Shown in pieces: positions 9,195 to 17,582 of a stretch of DNA of 64,000 nucleotides. How positions within the stretch are numbered: the first letter of the stretch is position 1; every line of letters starts with the position of its first letter. The position numbers were made by a program, and so were the translations under genes. This DNA comes from Actinosynnema sp. ALI-1.44 (lineage in GTDB: Bacteria; Actinomycetota; Actinomycetes; Mycobacteriales; Pseudonocardiaceae), in NCBI RefSeq assembly GCF_001984155.1, contig NZ_MTQO01000035.1, positions 62,001 to 126,000 on the forward strand, read 5' to 3'. The notes beneath the pieces are model-generated. The model saw nothing but the letters and a program-made list of their open reading frames with translations, searched no databases and was not told the origin of the DNA.

Positions 9195-9758
9195 ATGGAA
9201 CTGCTGGACGCTCACGGGAGTGCGTTGAGCGGGTTCGACTGGCTGGTCAAGGCGATCGGCCCGGACGACTGGGCCCGCGCGACGCCGTGCCCGGGCTGGA
9301 CCGTGCGTGACCTGCTCGGACACCTGGTCGCCGAGCAGCTGTGGGTACCGCCGCTGCTCGACGGCGCGGGCATCGACGAGGTCGGCGAACGGTTCGACGG
9401 CGACGTGCTCGGCGACGACCCGGTCGGTGCGTGGACGCGGGCGTCGGCCGACGCCCGCGAAGCCTGGCTGCGCCCCGGCGCGCTGGACCGTGAGGTGCAC
9501 CTCAGCTACGGCCTCGTGCCCGCCGCGGAGTTCGGCTGGCAGATGACCCTCGACCTGGCCGTGCACGGCTGGGACCTGGCCGAGGGCATCGGTGAGACCT
9601 CGCCACTGCACGACGAACTGGCCGAGGCCCTGCTCGCGGTGTTCTCCCCGCAGGTGTGGCGCTGGCAGGGCACCGGGATCTTCGCGCCGCCGGTACCGGT
9701 CTCGGTCGACGCGGGCGCGCCCGCCCGGCTGCTCGGCTTGGTCGGACGACACCCCTGA
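9195..9758 (+). CDS. TIGR03086-type metal-binding protein (mycothiol maleylpyruvate isomerase-like, DinB fold)
   Basis: A 187-residue protein with the actinobacterial DinB/MDMPI N-terminal pattern: ATPCPGWTVRDLLGHLVAEQ near residues 35-55 and the later DLAVHGWDLAEG segment. These supply the histidines that bind a divalent metal in this fold. Family members are four-helix bundles thought to use mycothiol as cofactor for isomerisation, detoxification or transfer. The substrate of this member is unknown. It stands between the cupin gene and the CorC-like operon in the same direction but is separated from both. The end lies about 60 bases before the structured leader of the next gene. Confidence 0.8.
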   Translation: MELLDAHGSALSGFDWLVKAIGPDDWARATPCPGWTVRDLLGHLVAEQLWVPPLLDGAGIDEVGERFDGDVLGDDPVGAWTRASADAREAWLRPGALDREVHLSYGLVPAAEFGWQMTLDLAVHGWDLAEGIGETSPLHDELAEALLAVFSPQVWRWQGTGIFAPPVPVSVDAGAPARLLGLVGRHP

Positions 9759-9813
9759 CGCTCGCTACACTTGGTGGGTCTTCTGTGGACCCCGCGAGGA
9801 GTGAGTAAGCAAG

Positions 9814-9903
9814 GTGCGCGACGCCAAGTCGCCCGGTGGCAGTAGCCAGCCGGGCGATTCACCCGGCTGCCCTATTCGCCCGGACACCGGAGTTGCACGG
9901 TGA
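9814..9903 (+). CDS. Possible leader peptide overlapping the CorC-like gene
   Basis: A 29-codon GTG-initiated frame ends in TGA at 9901-9903, overlapping the GTG start of the downstream gene (GTGA). GAGGAG lies 12 bases before its start, somewhat far. The peptide is rich in Pro, Gly, Ser and Asp and contains SPGGSSQPGDSPG. The overlap suggests translational coupling. It spans the alternative hairpins at 9830-9883. An alternative 14-codon frame (GTG 9801 to TAG 9843) also exists. No homologue is recognised. Confidence 0.35.
   Translation: MRDAKSPGGSSQPGDSPGCPIRPDTGVAR
9830..9883 (+). promoter_or_regulatory. Mutually exclusive hairpins in the leader of the CorC-like operon
   Basis: CCGGGCG at 9850-9856 can pair with CGCCCGG at 9830-9836, continued by TGGC/GCCA around an AGTA loop. 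It can instead pair with the identical CGCCCGG at 9877-9883. A third option pairs CAGCCGGG (9847-9854) with CCCGGCTG (9862-9869). Only one can form at a time, the usual architecture of an attenuator or riboswitch expression platform. No known M-box or NiCo consensus was recognised. Confidence 0.5.
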
Positions 9904-11243
9904 CCGGACCGCTGTTCGATGTTCTCGGCATTCTCGCCGTCGTTCTCCTCACGCTCGGAACGGCCGTCTTCGTCGCGGCCGAGTTCTCGCTGACCGCGCT
10001 CGAGCGCAGCCAGGTCGAGAACCACGCCCGGCGTGCGGAGGACCGCAAGTCCCGCAACGTCCAGAAAGCCCACCGCACGCTGTCGTTCCAGCTGTCCGGT
10101 GCGCAGGTCGGCATCACGATCACCACGCTGACCACCGGTTATCTCGCCGAGCCGATCATCGCCGACGGCCTCGTGCCGCTGATGCGCGCGATCGGCCTGC
10201 CCGACGGCGCGGCGCACGGTTTCGCGCTGGCGATCGCGCTGCTGCTGGCCAACTTCATCTCGATGCTGTTCGGCGAGCTGGTGCCCAAGAACGTGGCGAT
10301 CTCCAAGCCGCTGGCCACCGCGCGGACCGTCGCGGGCTTCCAGATGGGCTTCGCCAGGTCGCTGAGCTGGTTCATCAACGGCCTCAACACCACGGCCAAC
10401 TGGCTGGTGCGCAGGCTGGGCGTGGAACCGGCCGACGAGCTGGCCTCGGCGCGGTCCCCGCAGGAGCTGGGGTCGCTCGTGCGCTCCAGTGCCGAACACG
10501 GCACGCTCGACCAGGGCACGGCCAAGCTGCTGGACCGTTCGCTGCGTTTCGGCGACCGCACGGCCGGTGAGCTGATGACGCCACGCGTGCGCGTGCACGC
10601 CCTCAAAGCGGACGCGACGGTGCCCGATCTGATCGAGATCGCGCGGGCCACCGGGTTCTCGCGGTTTCCCGTGCACAAGGGTGACCTCGATGAGGTGATC
10701 GGTGTCGTGCACGTCAAACAGGTCTTCGGCGTGCCGCACGAGCTGCGGGCGGCGACCGAGATGGCCAAGCTCGCCCGGCTGGTGCCCACGGTGCCCGAGA
10801 GCCTCGACGGTGACACGCTGCTCGACCGCCTGCGCGGCTCCGGCCTTCAGGTGGCGCTGGTCGTCGACGAGTACGGCGGCACGGCGGGCATCGTGACGCT
10901 GGAGGACCTGATCGAGGAGATCGTCGGCGACGTCCGCGACGAGCACGACCGCGGCGAGGTCAGCCCGGTGCGCCCGCTCGGCCGGGGCAGCTGGATGGTC
11001 TCCGGCCTGCTGCGGGACGACGAACTGGCCGAGGCGACCGGGTTCCGGATGCCGGAGGGCGAGTACGAGACGCTCGCCGGGCTCGTGCTGTCCCAGCTGG
11101 GCCGGATCCCCGAGGTCAACGACGAGGTCGTGGTGGACGGCTGGCGGATCACGGTGATGCGGATGGACCGCCACCGGGTCGCCGAACTGCGCGTGACCCG
11201 GCTGGCCAGCCAGGACGCCCCGGCCGAGGCGGGTGCGCGATGA
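9900..11243 (+). CDS. CNNM/CorC-HlyC family membrane protein, first of pair
   Basis: A 447-residue protein with three modules. Residues 1-~200 form a DUF21/CNNM membrane domain with several hydrophobic segments (VLGILAVVLLTLGTAVFVAAEF at the start, in part: VLLTLGTAVFVAAEFS). The middle holds a CBS-pair region (ELMTPRVRVHALKADATV; VALVVDEYGGTAGIVTLEDL). The C-terminus is the CorC_HlyC domain. Homologues are implicated in Mg2+/Co2+ efflux or homeostasis and are often misnamed hemolysins. It is in an operon with a paralogue that overlaps by four bases (ATGA). The start codon is GTG inside the overlap with a short upstream frame. Confidence 0.92.
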   Translation: MTGPLFDVLGILAVVLLTLGTAVFVAAEFSLTALERSQVENHARRAEDRKSRNVQKAHRTLSFQLSGAQVGITITTLTTGYLAEPIIADGLVPLMRAIGLPDGAAHGFALAIALLLANFISMLFGELVPKNVAISKPLATARTVAGFQMGFARSLSWFINGLNTTANWLVRRLGVEPADELASARSPQELGSLVRSSAEHGTLDQGTAKLLDRSLRFGDRTAGELMTPRVRVHALKADATVPDLIEIARATGFSRFPVHKGDLDEVIGVVHVKQVFGVPHELRAATEMAKLARLVPTVPESLDGDTLLDRLRGSGLQVALVVDEYGGTAGIVTLEDLIEEIVGDVRDEHDRGEVSPVRPLGRGSWMVSGLLRDDELAEATGFRMPEGEYETLAGLVLSQLGRIPEVNDEVVVDGWRITVMRMDRHRVAELRVTRLASQDAPAEAGAR

Positions 11244-12280
11244 CCGGTATCTCCGCGATCCTGATCTCGATCCTGCTGCTGGGTCTGAACGCGTTCTTCG
11301 TCGGTGCGGAGTTCGCGCTGGTCAGCGCCCGGCGTGACCGGCTGGAAGCGATGGCCGACCGTGGCGTGGACCGCGCGCGGACCGTCATGCGGGCGGCCGA
11401 GAAGACGTCACTGATGATGGCGGGCGCGCAGTTCGGCATCACGCTGTGCACGATCGCCCTCGGTGCGCTGGGCGAACCGGCCGTGGCGCACTACCTGGAG
11501 ATGGTGCTCGAGCCGCTCGGCGTGCCCGCGCCGGTGGTGCACGGCGTCTCGTTCGCCATCGCGTTGCTGATCGTGTCGATCCTGCACGTGCTGCTCGGCG
11601 AGATGGTCACCAAGAACATCGCGATCGCGGCGCCCGAGCGGACCGCGGTGTGGCTGACGCCGTTCCTGGTCGCCTGGGTGCGGCTGGTGCGTCCGGTGAT
11701 CAGCCTGCTGAACTGGATGGCCAACGGCATCCTGCGGCTGCTGAAGGTGGAGCCGAAGGACGAGCTGGAGACCTCGTACACGCCGGAGGAACTGGCCAGC
11801 CTGATCGCCGACTCGCGGCGGGAGGGCCTGCTGGACGACCTGGAGCACCGCAGGCTGACCCAGACCCTGTCGTCGGCCGAGCGGACCGTGGCCGACGTGC
11901 TCGTGCCCCTCGACGACGTCACGACCGTGCCGTACCCGCCGAAGATCGGCGACATCGAGGCGGCGGTGGCCGCCACCGGCTTCTCCCGGTTCCCCGTCCG
12001 GCTGGCCGACGGCAGGCTGAACGGGTTCGTGCACGTCAAGGACGTGCTCGACCTGGCAGGCGACTCGGACACGCCGTTGCCGTGGGCGCGGGTGCGTGGC
12101 CTGCCGCAGCTCCCGGCGGACGCCAGGCTGGACGAGGCGCTGGCCGCGTTGCGGCGTGTGCAGAGCCACCTGGCCAAGGCCGTCGCGCCCGACGGGACCG
12201 TGCTGGGTGTGGTCGCGCTGGAAGACCTGGTCGAGGAGTACGTCGGCACTGTCCGGGACAGTACGCACATCGGCGAATAA
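11240..12280 (+). CDS. CNNM/CorC-HlyC family membrane protein, second of pair
   Basis: A 346-residue paralogue of the preceding gene. The N-terminal DUF21 domain (ISAILISILLLGLNAFFVGAEFALV, in part: LLLGLNAFFVGAEFALVSA) is followed by CBS repeats (DVLVPLDDVTTVP; VLGVVALEDLVEEYVG). The C-terminal CorC_HlyC domain of its partner is absent, so the protein ends right after the second CBS motif. It starts inside the stop of the upstream gene (ATGA). Two different CNNM proteins in one operon is a common actinobacterial arrangement and may reflect a hetero-oligomer. A role in divalent-cation transport is inferred from the family. Confidence 0.92.
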   Translation: MTGISAILISILLLGLNAFFVGAEFALVSARRDRLEAMADRGVDRARTVMRAAEKTSLMMAGAQFGITLCTIALGALGEPAVAHYLEMVLEPLGVPAPVVHGVSFAIALLIVSILHVLLGEMVTKNIAIAAPERTAVWLTPFLVAWVRLVRPVISLLNWMANGILRLLKVEPKDELETSYTPEELASLIADSRREGLLDDLEHRRLTQTLSSAERTVADVLVPLDDVTTVPYPPKIGDIEAAVAATGFSRFPVRLADGRLNGFVHVKDVLDLAGDSDTPLPWARVRGLPQLPADARLDEALAALRRVQSHLAKAVAPDGTVLGVVALEDLVEEYVGTVRDSTHIGE

Positions 12281-13149
12281 TGACTGCTGTGAAGGTGTTG
12301 GCTGAGCAGGAGTGGCAGGACCGGCGGGACGCGTACGCCGTGCGCATGCGCAAGTGGGTCGAGCCGCACCAGGACCGCAAGGCGCGTGGAGAGGCACACC
12401 CGGTCTTGGACTTTCTTTTCAGCTACTACTCCTACCGTCCGACCAGGCTGTTGCGGTGGCATCCCGGCCCAGGCGTGGCACTGGCCGGGGACGCCAGCGA
12501 GCACCTGTCGTGGACCGGGTACGTCGCCACGCCGTCGGGCGTCACGCTCTCGCGTGACGTGCTGACCGAGCAACGCCGTACGTCGGTGGCGTTCATCCGT
12601 GACCTGCTCACGGCCACGCAGTCCCGTGCGCCCCGGCTCGGCTGCTTCGGCCTGCACGAGTGGGCGATGGTCTACCGGTCCGACGACGTCCGGCACGAGT
12701 CGTGGCCGCTGCGGCTGGGCCCGGCGGGGACGGACGCGGTGGTGGAATCGCTGCCGATCAAGTGCGGGCACTTCGACGCGTTCCGGTTCTTCACTCCCCC
12801 GGCTCGCCCGTTGAACACTCTCCAGCCCACCCGGGCGCTGCAGATCGCCATGGAACAGCCCGGCTGTCTCCACGCGAACATGGATTTGTTCAAGTGGTCG
12901 TACAAGTTGGCGCCGTTCACCCCGAGCGAACTGGTCGCCGACTGCTTCGAACTGGCGTCCGACGTGCGTGAACTCGACATGCGCGCCAGCCCGTACGACC
13001 TGCGTGAACTCGGCTACGCCCCCGTGCCGATCGAGACGCCTGCCGGTCGGGCGACGTACGCGCGGATGCAGGCGGAGTTCGCCGAGCGGGCCGCGCCACT
13101 CCGTGCCAGGCTGATCGACCTGTGCTCCCAGCTGCTGGATGGGGACTAG
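12280..13149 (+). CDS. Conserved actinobacterial protein usually annotated as 3-methyladenine DNA glycosylase
   Basis: A 289-residue protein beginning MTAVKVLAEQEWQDRRDAY at the ATG at 12280, which shares its A with the TAA of the preceding gene. Conserved stretches include HPVLDFLFSYYSYRPTRLLRWHPG (in part: LDFLFSYYSYRP), FGLHEWAMVY and LPIKCGHFDAFRFF. Database entries with this pattern carry the name 3-methyladenine DNA glycosylase, but no helix-hairpin-helix or AlkC/AlkD HEAT pattern is evident here, so the enzymatic label should be treated with caution. Translational overlap puts it in the CorC-like operon, which is not explained by a repair role. Confidence 0.6.
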   Translation: MTAVKVLAEQEWQDRRDAYAVRMRKWVEPHQDRKARGEAHPVLDFLFSYYSYRPTRLLRWHPGPGVALAGDASEHLSWTGYVATPSGVTLSRDVLTEQRRTSVAFIRDLLTATQSRAPRLGCFGLHEWAMVYRSDDVRHESWPLRLGPAGTDAVVESLPIKCGHFDAFRFFTPPARPLNTLQPTRALQIAMEQPGCLHANMDLFKWSYKLAPFTPSELVADCFELASDVRELDMRASPYDLRELGYAPVPIETPAGRATYARMQAEFAERAAPLRARLIDLCSQLLDGD

Positions 13150-13704
13150 GACGTTCGCGGGACGGGCAAGTTGTTTTCGAGCCACAGGGTGACAATTTTT
13201 TCGCGCCCCATGTACATTATCTGACGTCGCCCGGTGCCGACAAGTTTCTCGTTGAGCCAGTTTTGCGCCGATTTGGTGATCTCCCCGCCGGAGACGATGA
13301 GCACGTGGTCGACGAACACCTTGCTGTTCAAACCTTGATCCAGCACACCGTTGTCAAGCATCATCAGTATCTGATTGAAAACAATACCGACATTGACATC
13401 ACTCCCGCGCGACTCCGCCGAGGCGTCGATTTTGTTGCGCTTGACCTGAATGCCGATGTACAGCACGTCCCGACGGGTCAGGCGGGGATTCGGCCACCAG
13501 GATGTCCAGAACCATCGTGACCCACTTGGGGCGCGTCGTCTTGTCATGCCGGTGACGCGTGCCGAGGTCATGGAAGAACTCGGTGAGTTCGTGGCCTGTT
13601 CGATAACGGAAGTAACCGGGTTCCGGTGACACACCCTGACCCGCACGACGTGGCCGATCTCCGCTGACCAGAAAACCCAGCGCTTCGAGCGTTGTCCGCC
13701 GCAA
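13146..13704 (-). pseudogene. Frameshifted nuclease-like (AbiJ/Mrr-type) defence gene remnant
   Basis: Two overlapping minus-strand frames join into one plausible protein of about 185 residues. The first frame starts at TTG 13704 (AGGGGG seven bases upstream) and reads RRTTLEALGFLVSGDRP...YFRYRTGHELTEFFHDLG...RPKWVTMVLDIL. Near 13481-13490 it shifts in a C-rich run to the second frame: LTRRDVLYIGIQVKRNKIDA...FVDHVLIVSGGEITKSAQNWL. The second half resembles a restriction-endonuclease-like fold with a QVKRxKID core; the first half resembles AbiJ N-terminal modules. Base composition is visibly richer in A/T than its neighbours, which suggests transfer. A single-base loss near 13485 would explain the break. 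A sequencing error cannot be excluded. Confidence 0.55.
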
Positions 13705-13862
13705 CCGTATGCCCCCTTTTCGACTGACCGACCCGCACGCCACGAACATAAGTGGCCGCAGCCGCCTGTACACCAACACGAAACTGTACAACTGGTTCAC
13801 GACTCGATCATTCGGCCGCGTCCGGCGTCAGCAGGGCGGTACGCACTCGCCATCATGGCTTC

Positions 13863-14099
13863 GTGCGCGAACTCGTCTACGTGTCCGAGGCGAAACTCAG
13901 GCAGATCATGCCGTCCCTGCCGGGCGGCCGTGGTCGGCTCAGAGACGCCGACGCCGAGGTCAAGACACCGCTGGGTGTCGGTTCTCTCTGGAAGGACGCC
14001 GTCTTCCCCAGCGGCCACAGCTATTACCGCCTGTGGTCGCCGCCACACCGCTCTACGTCGAGCACATCCATCCGCCGGTCGATCCCGCATAACGATTGA
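13863..14099 (+). pseudogene. Truncated DUF7019-like protein remnant
   Basis: A 78-codon frame from GTG 13863. Its first ~40 residues, VRELVYVSEAKLRQIMPSLPG...DADAEVKTPLG, match the start of the actinobacterial DUF7019 family, which normally runs to about 200 residues. After that the sequence loses resemblance and becomes Ser/Arg-rich (HRSTSSTSIRRSIPHND). A neighbouring frame ends in LYVEHIHPPVDPA, so a frameshift plus truncation is likely. It lies beside another broken gene, in a small decaying island between 13150 and 14220. Confidence 0.45.
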
Positions 14100-14140
14100 A
14101 TCAATTTCAGTTACATAACGCGTACCTAGAGTGACACAAC

Positions 14141-14168
14141 TTGACCCTTAGCCTCCGCCTGTTAGCGT
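14141..14168 (+). promoter_or_regulatory. Candidate sigma-A promoter for the VWA protein gene
   Basis: TTGACC (14141-14146) and TAGCGT (14163-14168) are separated by 16 bases and lie about 55 bases upstream of the ATG at 14224. Match to actinobacterial housekeeping promoters is reasonable but unproven. Confidence 0.4.
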
Positions 14169-14223
14169 TAATTTCGCTTGACCAAGGCCTGCCGGTTACG
14201 GACAGACACGAAGGCGGAGTGTG

Positions 14224-15999
14224 ATGGGTCGACACCGCGCGCTGGAGAGCGTCCGGCGCGGCGTCGCGAAATGGCCACTCGCCGTACTCGGTGTCGTCAT
14301 CCTGTTCGCGCTCGCGTGGCTCGGCTGGACGTGGGTCGAGCAGCAGGTCGAGAACCGCGCCACCCCGCAGTCCAAGGCGTGCCCCGCCGGTGACGCCGTG
14401 CTCAGGGTCGCTGTCACGCCCAGCGCCGCCGGTGCTGTCGAAGAGGCTGCGAAACGCTGGAACTCCCAGAAGACCGTGGTCAACGACCACTGCGTGCTGG
14501 TCGAGGTCGCGGTGCGCGAGCCGAGCCAGGTGTTCGCCGGTCTGTCCGGCGAGTGGATCGAGCAGAGCATGGGCGGCAAGCCGCACGCGTGGCTGCCGGA
14601 ATCGACCTACTGGGTCAACCGGCTGGCCGCCGCCGAAAGCACGCTGGTCACCTCGTCACCGGAGTCCGTCGCGACGAGCCCGGTCGTGCTCGCCGTGCCC
14701 TACGAAGCGGTGAAGCCGTTGGAGACCAACGACTCCTTCACGTTCGGTGACCTGGCCGCGTTGACCACCGCGCCGGACGGGTGGACCCGGTACGGCAAGC
14801 CGGACTGGGGCAGGTTCAGCCTCGCCATGCCCGATCCGACGTCGAACACCGCCAGCGTGCTCGCCCTGCAGTGCGCGATCGCCGGGGTCAGCCCGCAGCG
14901 AGCCGGACCGGTGACCGTCGACACCCTGACGTTGCCCGCGGTCCAGCAGAACCTGGCGCTACTGGCCGCCGCCCGACCGGCGAACGTGCCGATCACGACC
15001 GTCGACACGTTGATCGAACTGGGCAAGGCGGGCAAGGTCAAAGGCGCGCCGTTCAGCGCGGTGCCGGTCACCGAGGTGGACCTCTACCGGCGCAACCTCG
15101 GCCTCGACGGCAAACCCGTCGTGGGCAAGCCGCTCTACGAGGTCGCCGCGCGCGGTCCCAGTCCCGCGGCGGACTTCCCGTTCGTGGCGCTGTCCGGCGA
15201 CCACGACCAGGTGCGGGCGGCGTTGAAGTTCAGCGACTTCCTGCGGGAAACGCCGCAGCAGCAACTGTTCAACCGGATCGGCCTGCGGGCCGCCGGTGGC
15301 GCGGAGTACCCGCACGACGCGCCCGGGATCCGTTGGGACAGCGCGACGACGAGCCTCGTGCCCGCCGACGCCACGACCACGCAACAGATCTCGGCGACGT
15401 GGGCGAACGCGGCCGACGGTGGCCAGGTGATCACGGTACTGGTGGACGTCTCCCGGTCGATGCTCGCGGACGGCGGCGACGGCAAGTCCCGCATCACCTG
15501 GATCAAACAGGCCCTGCACGGCATGACCGACCGGATGGCCAGCGGCTCGCTGGGCGTCTGGGAGTTCTCCCGCAGGCTCGACGCCGAGCGGCCGTACCGG
15601 CAACTCGTGCCGACCAGCCCGGTCGCGGCCAACCGACCGGCACTGCACACCGGGATCGACGCACTCACCCCGGCGACCGGAACGCACCTCTACTCGAGTC
15701 TCGACGCGGCCCACAGCGCGGCCGTGAACTCGTACGCCGAAGGCAAACGCAACCGGATCGTCGTCATCACCGACGGCCCCAACGACGGGGGCACGACGTA
15801 CTCGCAGCTGCGGGAACGCCTGCGGGACAGGAACATCGCCCGCGGCAGGCTGCCGATCAGCTTCCTGTCCATCGGATCGGACCTCAACCGGCCCGAACTG
15901 ACCGAACTGGCCCGTTCGACGGGCGGCTCGGTGTCCGTGCTCTCCGACGCCCGCGGTGTCGACGGCGCGCTGGGGCAACTGCTGTCCACCGAGGGCTGA
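14224..15999 (+). CDS. Membrane-anchored substrate-binding/VWA domain protein
   Basis: A 591-residue protein with an N-terminal anchor (WPLAVLGVVILFALAWLGWTW, in part: LAVLGVVILFALAWLGW, residues ~17-38) and a long extracellular part. Residues ~55-370 resemble a periplasmic substrate-binding protein fold (WLPESTYWVNRL; LAMPDPTSNTASVLALQCAI). Residues ~395-590 form a von Willebrand factor A domain: VDVSRSM supplies the DxSxS MIDAS metal site, with ITDGPNDGG further on. The function is unknown; such fusions are thought to mediate ligand-dependent protein contacts at the cell surface. ATG 14224 is preferred over GTG 14221 because GGAG lies four to eight bases upstream. It ends one base from a convergent gene. 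Confidence 0.85.
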   Translation: MGRHRALESVRRGVAKWPLAVLGVVILFALAWLGWTWVEQQVENRATPQSKACPAGDAVLRVAVTPSAAGAVEEAAKRWNSQKTVVNDHCVLVEVAVREPSQVFAGLSGEWIEQSMGGKPHAWLPESTYWVNRLAAAESTLVTSSPESVATSPVVLAVPYEAVKPLETNDSFTFGDLAALTTAPDGWTRYGKPDWGRFSLAMPDPTSNTASVLALQCAIAGVSPQRAGPVTVDTLTLPAVQQNLALLAAARPANVPITTVDTLIELGKAGKVKGAPFSAVPVTEVDLYRRNLGLDGKPVVGKPLYEVAARGPSPAADFPFVALSGDHDQVRAALKFSDFLRETPQQQLFNRIGLRAAGGAEYPHDAPGIRWDSATTSLVPADATTTQQISATWANAADGGQVITVLVDVSRSMLADGGDGKSRITWIKQALHGMTDRMASGSLGVWEFSRRLDAERPYRQLVPTSPVAANRPALHTGIDALTPATGTHLYSSLDAAHSAAVNSYAEGKRNRIVVITDGPNDGGTTYSQLRERLRDRNIARGRLPISFLSIGSDLNRPELTELARSTGGSVSVLSDARGVDGALGQLLSTEG

Positions 16000-16000
16000 A

Positions 16001-16765
16001 TCACCCGCCGAGTCTCAGGTAGGCGGTGACCTTGGCGACCGCGCCGCGTGACTCGCCGCGCATCCGGCGTTTCACCCACGGCACGAGGAACTGCCGCGCC
16101 CACCGGTACTGGTCGGTCAGGCTCGGGTCGGCGGGGTAGTCCGGTGCGATCTCGGCCACCGACAGCTTGCGCGGCGGTCGGCCGTCGAGCAGCTCGAGGC
16201 ACGCCTGAGCCGCCGCGCGGTGCCCGTCCGGGCCGGGGTGCAGGCGGTCCTCGCTCCACCCGCCGATTCCCGGCGGCATCATCATCGCGAGGTCCAGGCA
16301 CAACGCGCCGTGCCGCGCCGCGATCCGGCGGACGAACGCGTTCGACAGGTTGAGGCGCTTGATCAGCGTGCGGCGCAACGGTGTCGGCAGCGGCACGCCT
16401 TGTGCGGGCGTCGGCAGCGTGGCGGTGATCACCTTCGCGCCGGTGGCGACCAGGGTGCCGATCAGCTTGTCCTGGTCGTCGACGAACACGCGGAAGTCGA
16501 GTTTCGGCCGGATCAGGTCGTTCATCCCGGCCACCGCCGTGACGAGTTCCGGTTCCAGCGCCACCGCGGGCTCCAGTTGGGACTCGACGACCTGGCGCGT
16601 GGTCAGGCCGCCGACAGCCAGGTTCGCGTAGCTCACCGGCCCGCGCCGGGCGACCAGCAGCTCGGCGAGGCGGTCGGCCCAGCCGCGCGGGTTCCCGTCT
16701 GGACCTGGGTCACCGACGCCCTCGGTGAAGCTGTCCCCCACGGCGACGAACCTGTACTCGTTCAC
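16001..16765 (-). CDS. SGNH/GDSL-family hydrolase
   Basis: A 254-residue esterase/lipase-like enzyme. Block I is GDSFTEG (catalytic Ser, residues ~10-16), block II includes NLAVGGLTT, block III AGMNDLIRP, and block V DRLHPGPDGH with the catalytic Asp and His. No signal peptide is visible, so it is probably cytoplasmic. The natural substrate is unknown. It is convergent with the VWA gene and divergent from the MerR gene across a 58-bp promoter region. Confidence 0.9.
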   Translation of the reverse strand: MNEYRFVAVGDSFTEGVGDPGPDGNPRGWADRLAELLVARRGPVSYANLAVGGLTTRQVVESQLEPAVALEPELVTAVAGMNDLIRPKLDFRVFVDDQDKLIGTLVATGAKVITATLPTPAQGVPLPTPLRRTLIKRLNLSNAFVRRIAARHGALCLDLAMMMPPGIGGWSEDRLHPGPDGHRAAAQACLELLDGRPPRKLSVAEIAPDYPADPSLTDQYRWARQFLVPWVKRRMRGESRGAVAKVTAYLRLGG

Positions 16766-16786
16766 CCGTCCAGATTAACCGCCGAT

Positions 16787-16817
16787 TTGACCTTCCCACT
16801 GTGGCAAGGATCAGGAT
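16787..16817 (+). promoter_or_regulatory. MerR-type promoter and operator
   Basis: TTGACC (16787-16792) and CAGGAT (16812-16817) are 19 bases apart, the long spacer typical of MerR-controlled promoters. The spacer holds the near-perfect palindrome CCTTCCCACTGTGGCAAGG (16791-16809). It lies immediately upstream of the MerR start at 16824, implying autoregulation by DNA untwisting. Confidence 0.75.
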
Positions 16818-16823
16818 GCGTGT

Positions 16824-17582
16824 GTGACCGAACACCTGCTGCCGATCGGCGAGTTCGCCAGGATGTGCCGGCTGAGCACCAAACAGCTGCGGCACTACGA
16901 CCAACTCGGGCTGCTCGTGCCCGCCGAGGTCGACGCCACCACCGGCTACCGCTACTACTCCCCCGCGCAGGCGCGCCGGGCGCTGGCGATCGCGTTGCTG
17001 CGCAAACTGGACGTGCCGCTGGCGGAGATCGCGGTGGCGCTGGAGGACGAGCGGGTGCTCGGCACGCACCTGAGCCGCGTCGAGGCCGAGATCGAGCACC
17101 GCAGGCGCACCGCGCGCGCACTGTCCCGGCTGCTGCAGGACGGTTTGCTGCGCCAGGAGGTCACGCTCGCCCGTGAACCGGCGCGACGACTGGTCGTCGC
17201 CAGAACCACTTGCGCGCCAGACGAAATCGGACCGGCGATCGGCCAGTGCGTCCAGTCCGTCGCGCCCGTGTCCGGGCCGTTGTGGGGATTGTTCCCGCTC
17301 GACCTGGACGCGACGCGGATCGCGGTGGCGGCGGGCGTGGAAACCGACGCACCCGGCACCGATGTCGAGACCCTGCCCGCGGGACTGGTCGCGATGACCA
17401 CGCACGTCGGGCCGTACGAGGATCTCACGCTGGCGTACCAGGGCTTGTTCGCGTGGATCTACGAACGCGGCCACCGGCCGACCGGGCTCGGCCGTGAGGC
17501 GTACCTCGCCGGGCCCGCCACTTCGGCGCCCGAACAACTCGTCACCCGAATCGTCATCCCTTTGGAGCAGTCCCGTGAATGA
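16824..17582 (+). CDS. MerR-family regulator with GyrI-like effector domain
   Basis: A 252-residue regulator. The N-terminal MerR helix-turn-helix is clear: LPIGEFARMCRLSTKQLRHYDQLGLL (in part: LSTKQLRHYDQLGLL), followed by GYRYYSPAQARR. A coiled-coil linker with HLSRVEAEIEHRRR connects to a C-terminal GyrI/AraC-type effector-binding domain (residues ~115-250), as in BmrR and TipA-like multidrug sensors. The start is GTG. It overlaps by eight bases a second gene that carries only the GyrI-like domain, suggesting the two proteins sense the same class of small molecules. Confidence 0.9.
   Translation: MTEHLLPIGEFARMCRLSTKQLRHYDQLGLLVPAEVDATTGYRYYSPAQARRALAIALLRKLDVPLAEIAVALEDERVLGTHLSRVEAEIEHRRRTARALSRLLQDGLLRQEVTLAREPARRLVVARTTCAPDEIGPAIGQCVQSVAPVSGPLWGLFPLDLDATRIAVAAGVETDAPGTDVETLPAGLVAMTTHVGPYEDLTLAYQGLFAWIYERGHRPTGLGREAYLAGPATSAPEQLVTRIVIPLEQSRE

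Noticed and set aside
11446-12279. Long upstream extension of the glycosylase-like protein
   Set aside because: It overlaps the CorC-like gene in another frame and is Arg-rich; the coupled ATG at 12280 starts the family's normal N-terminus.
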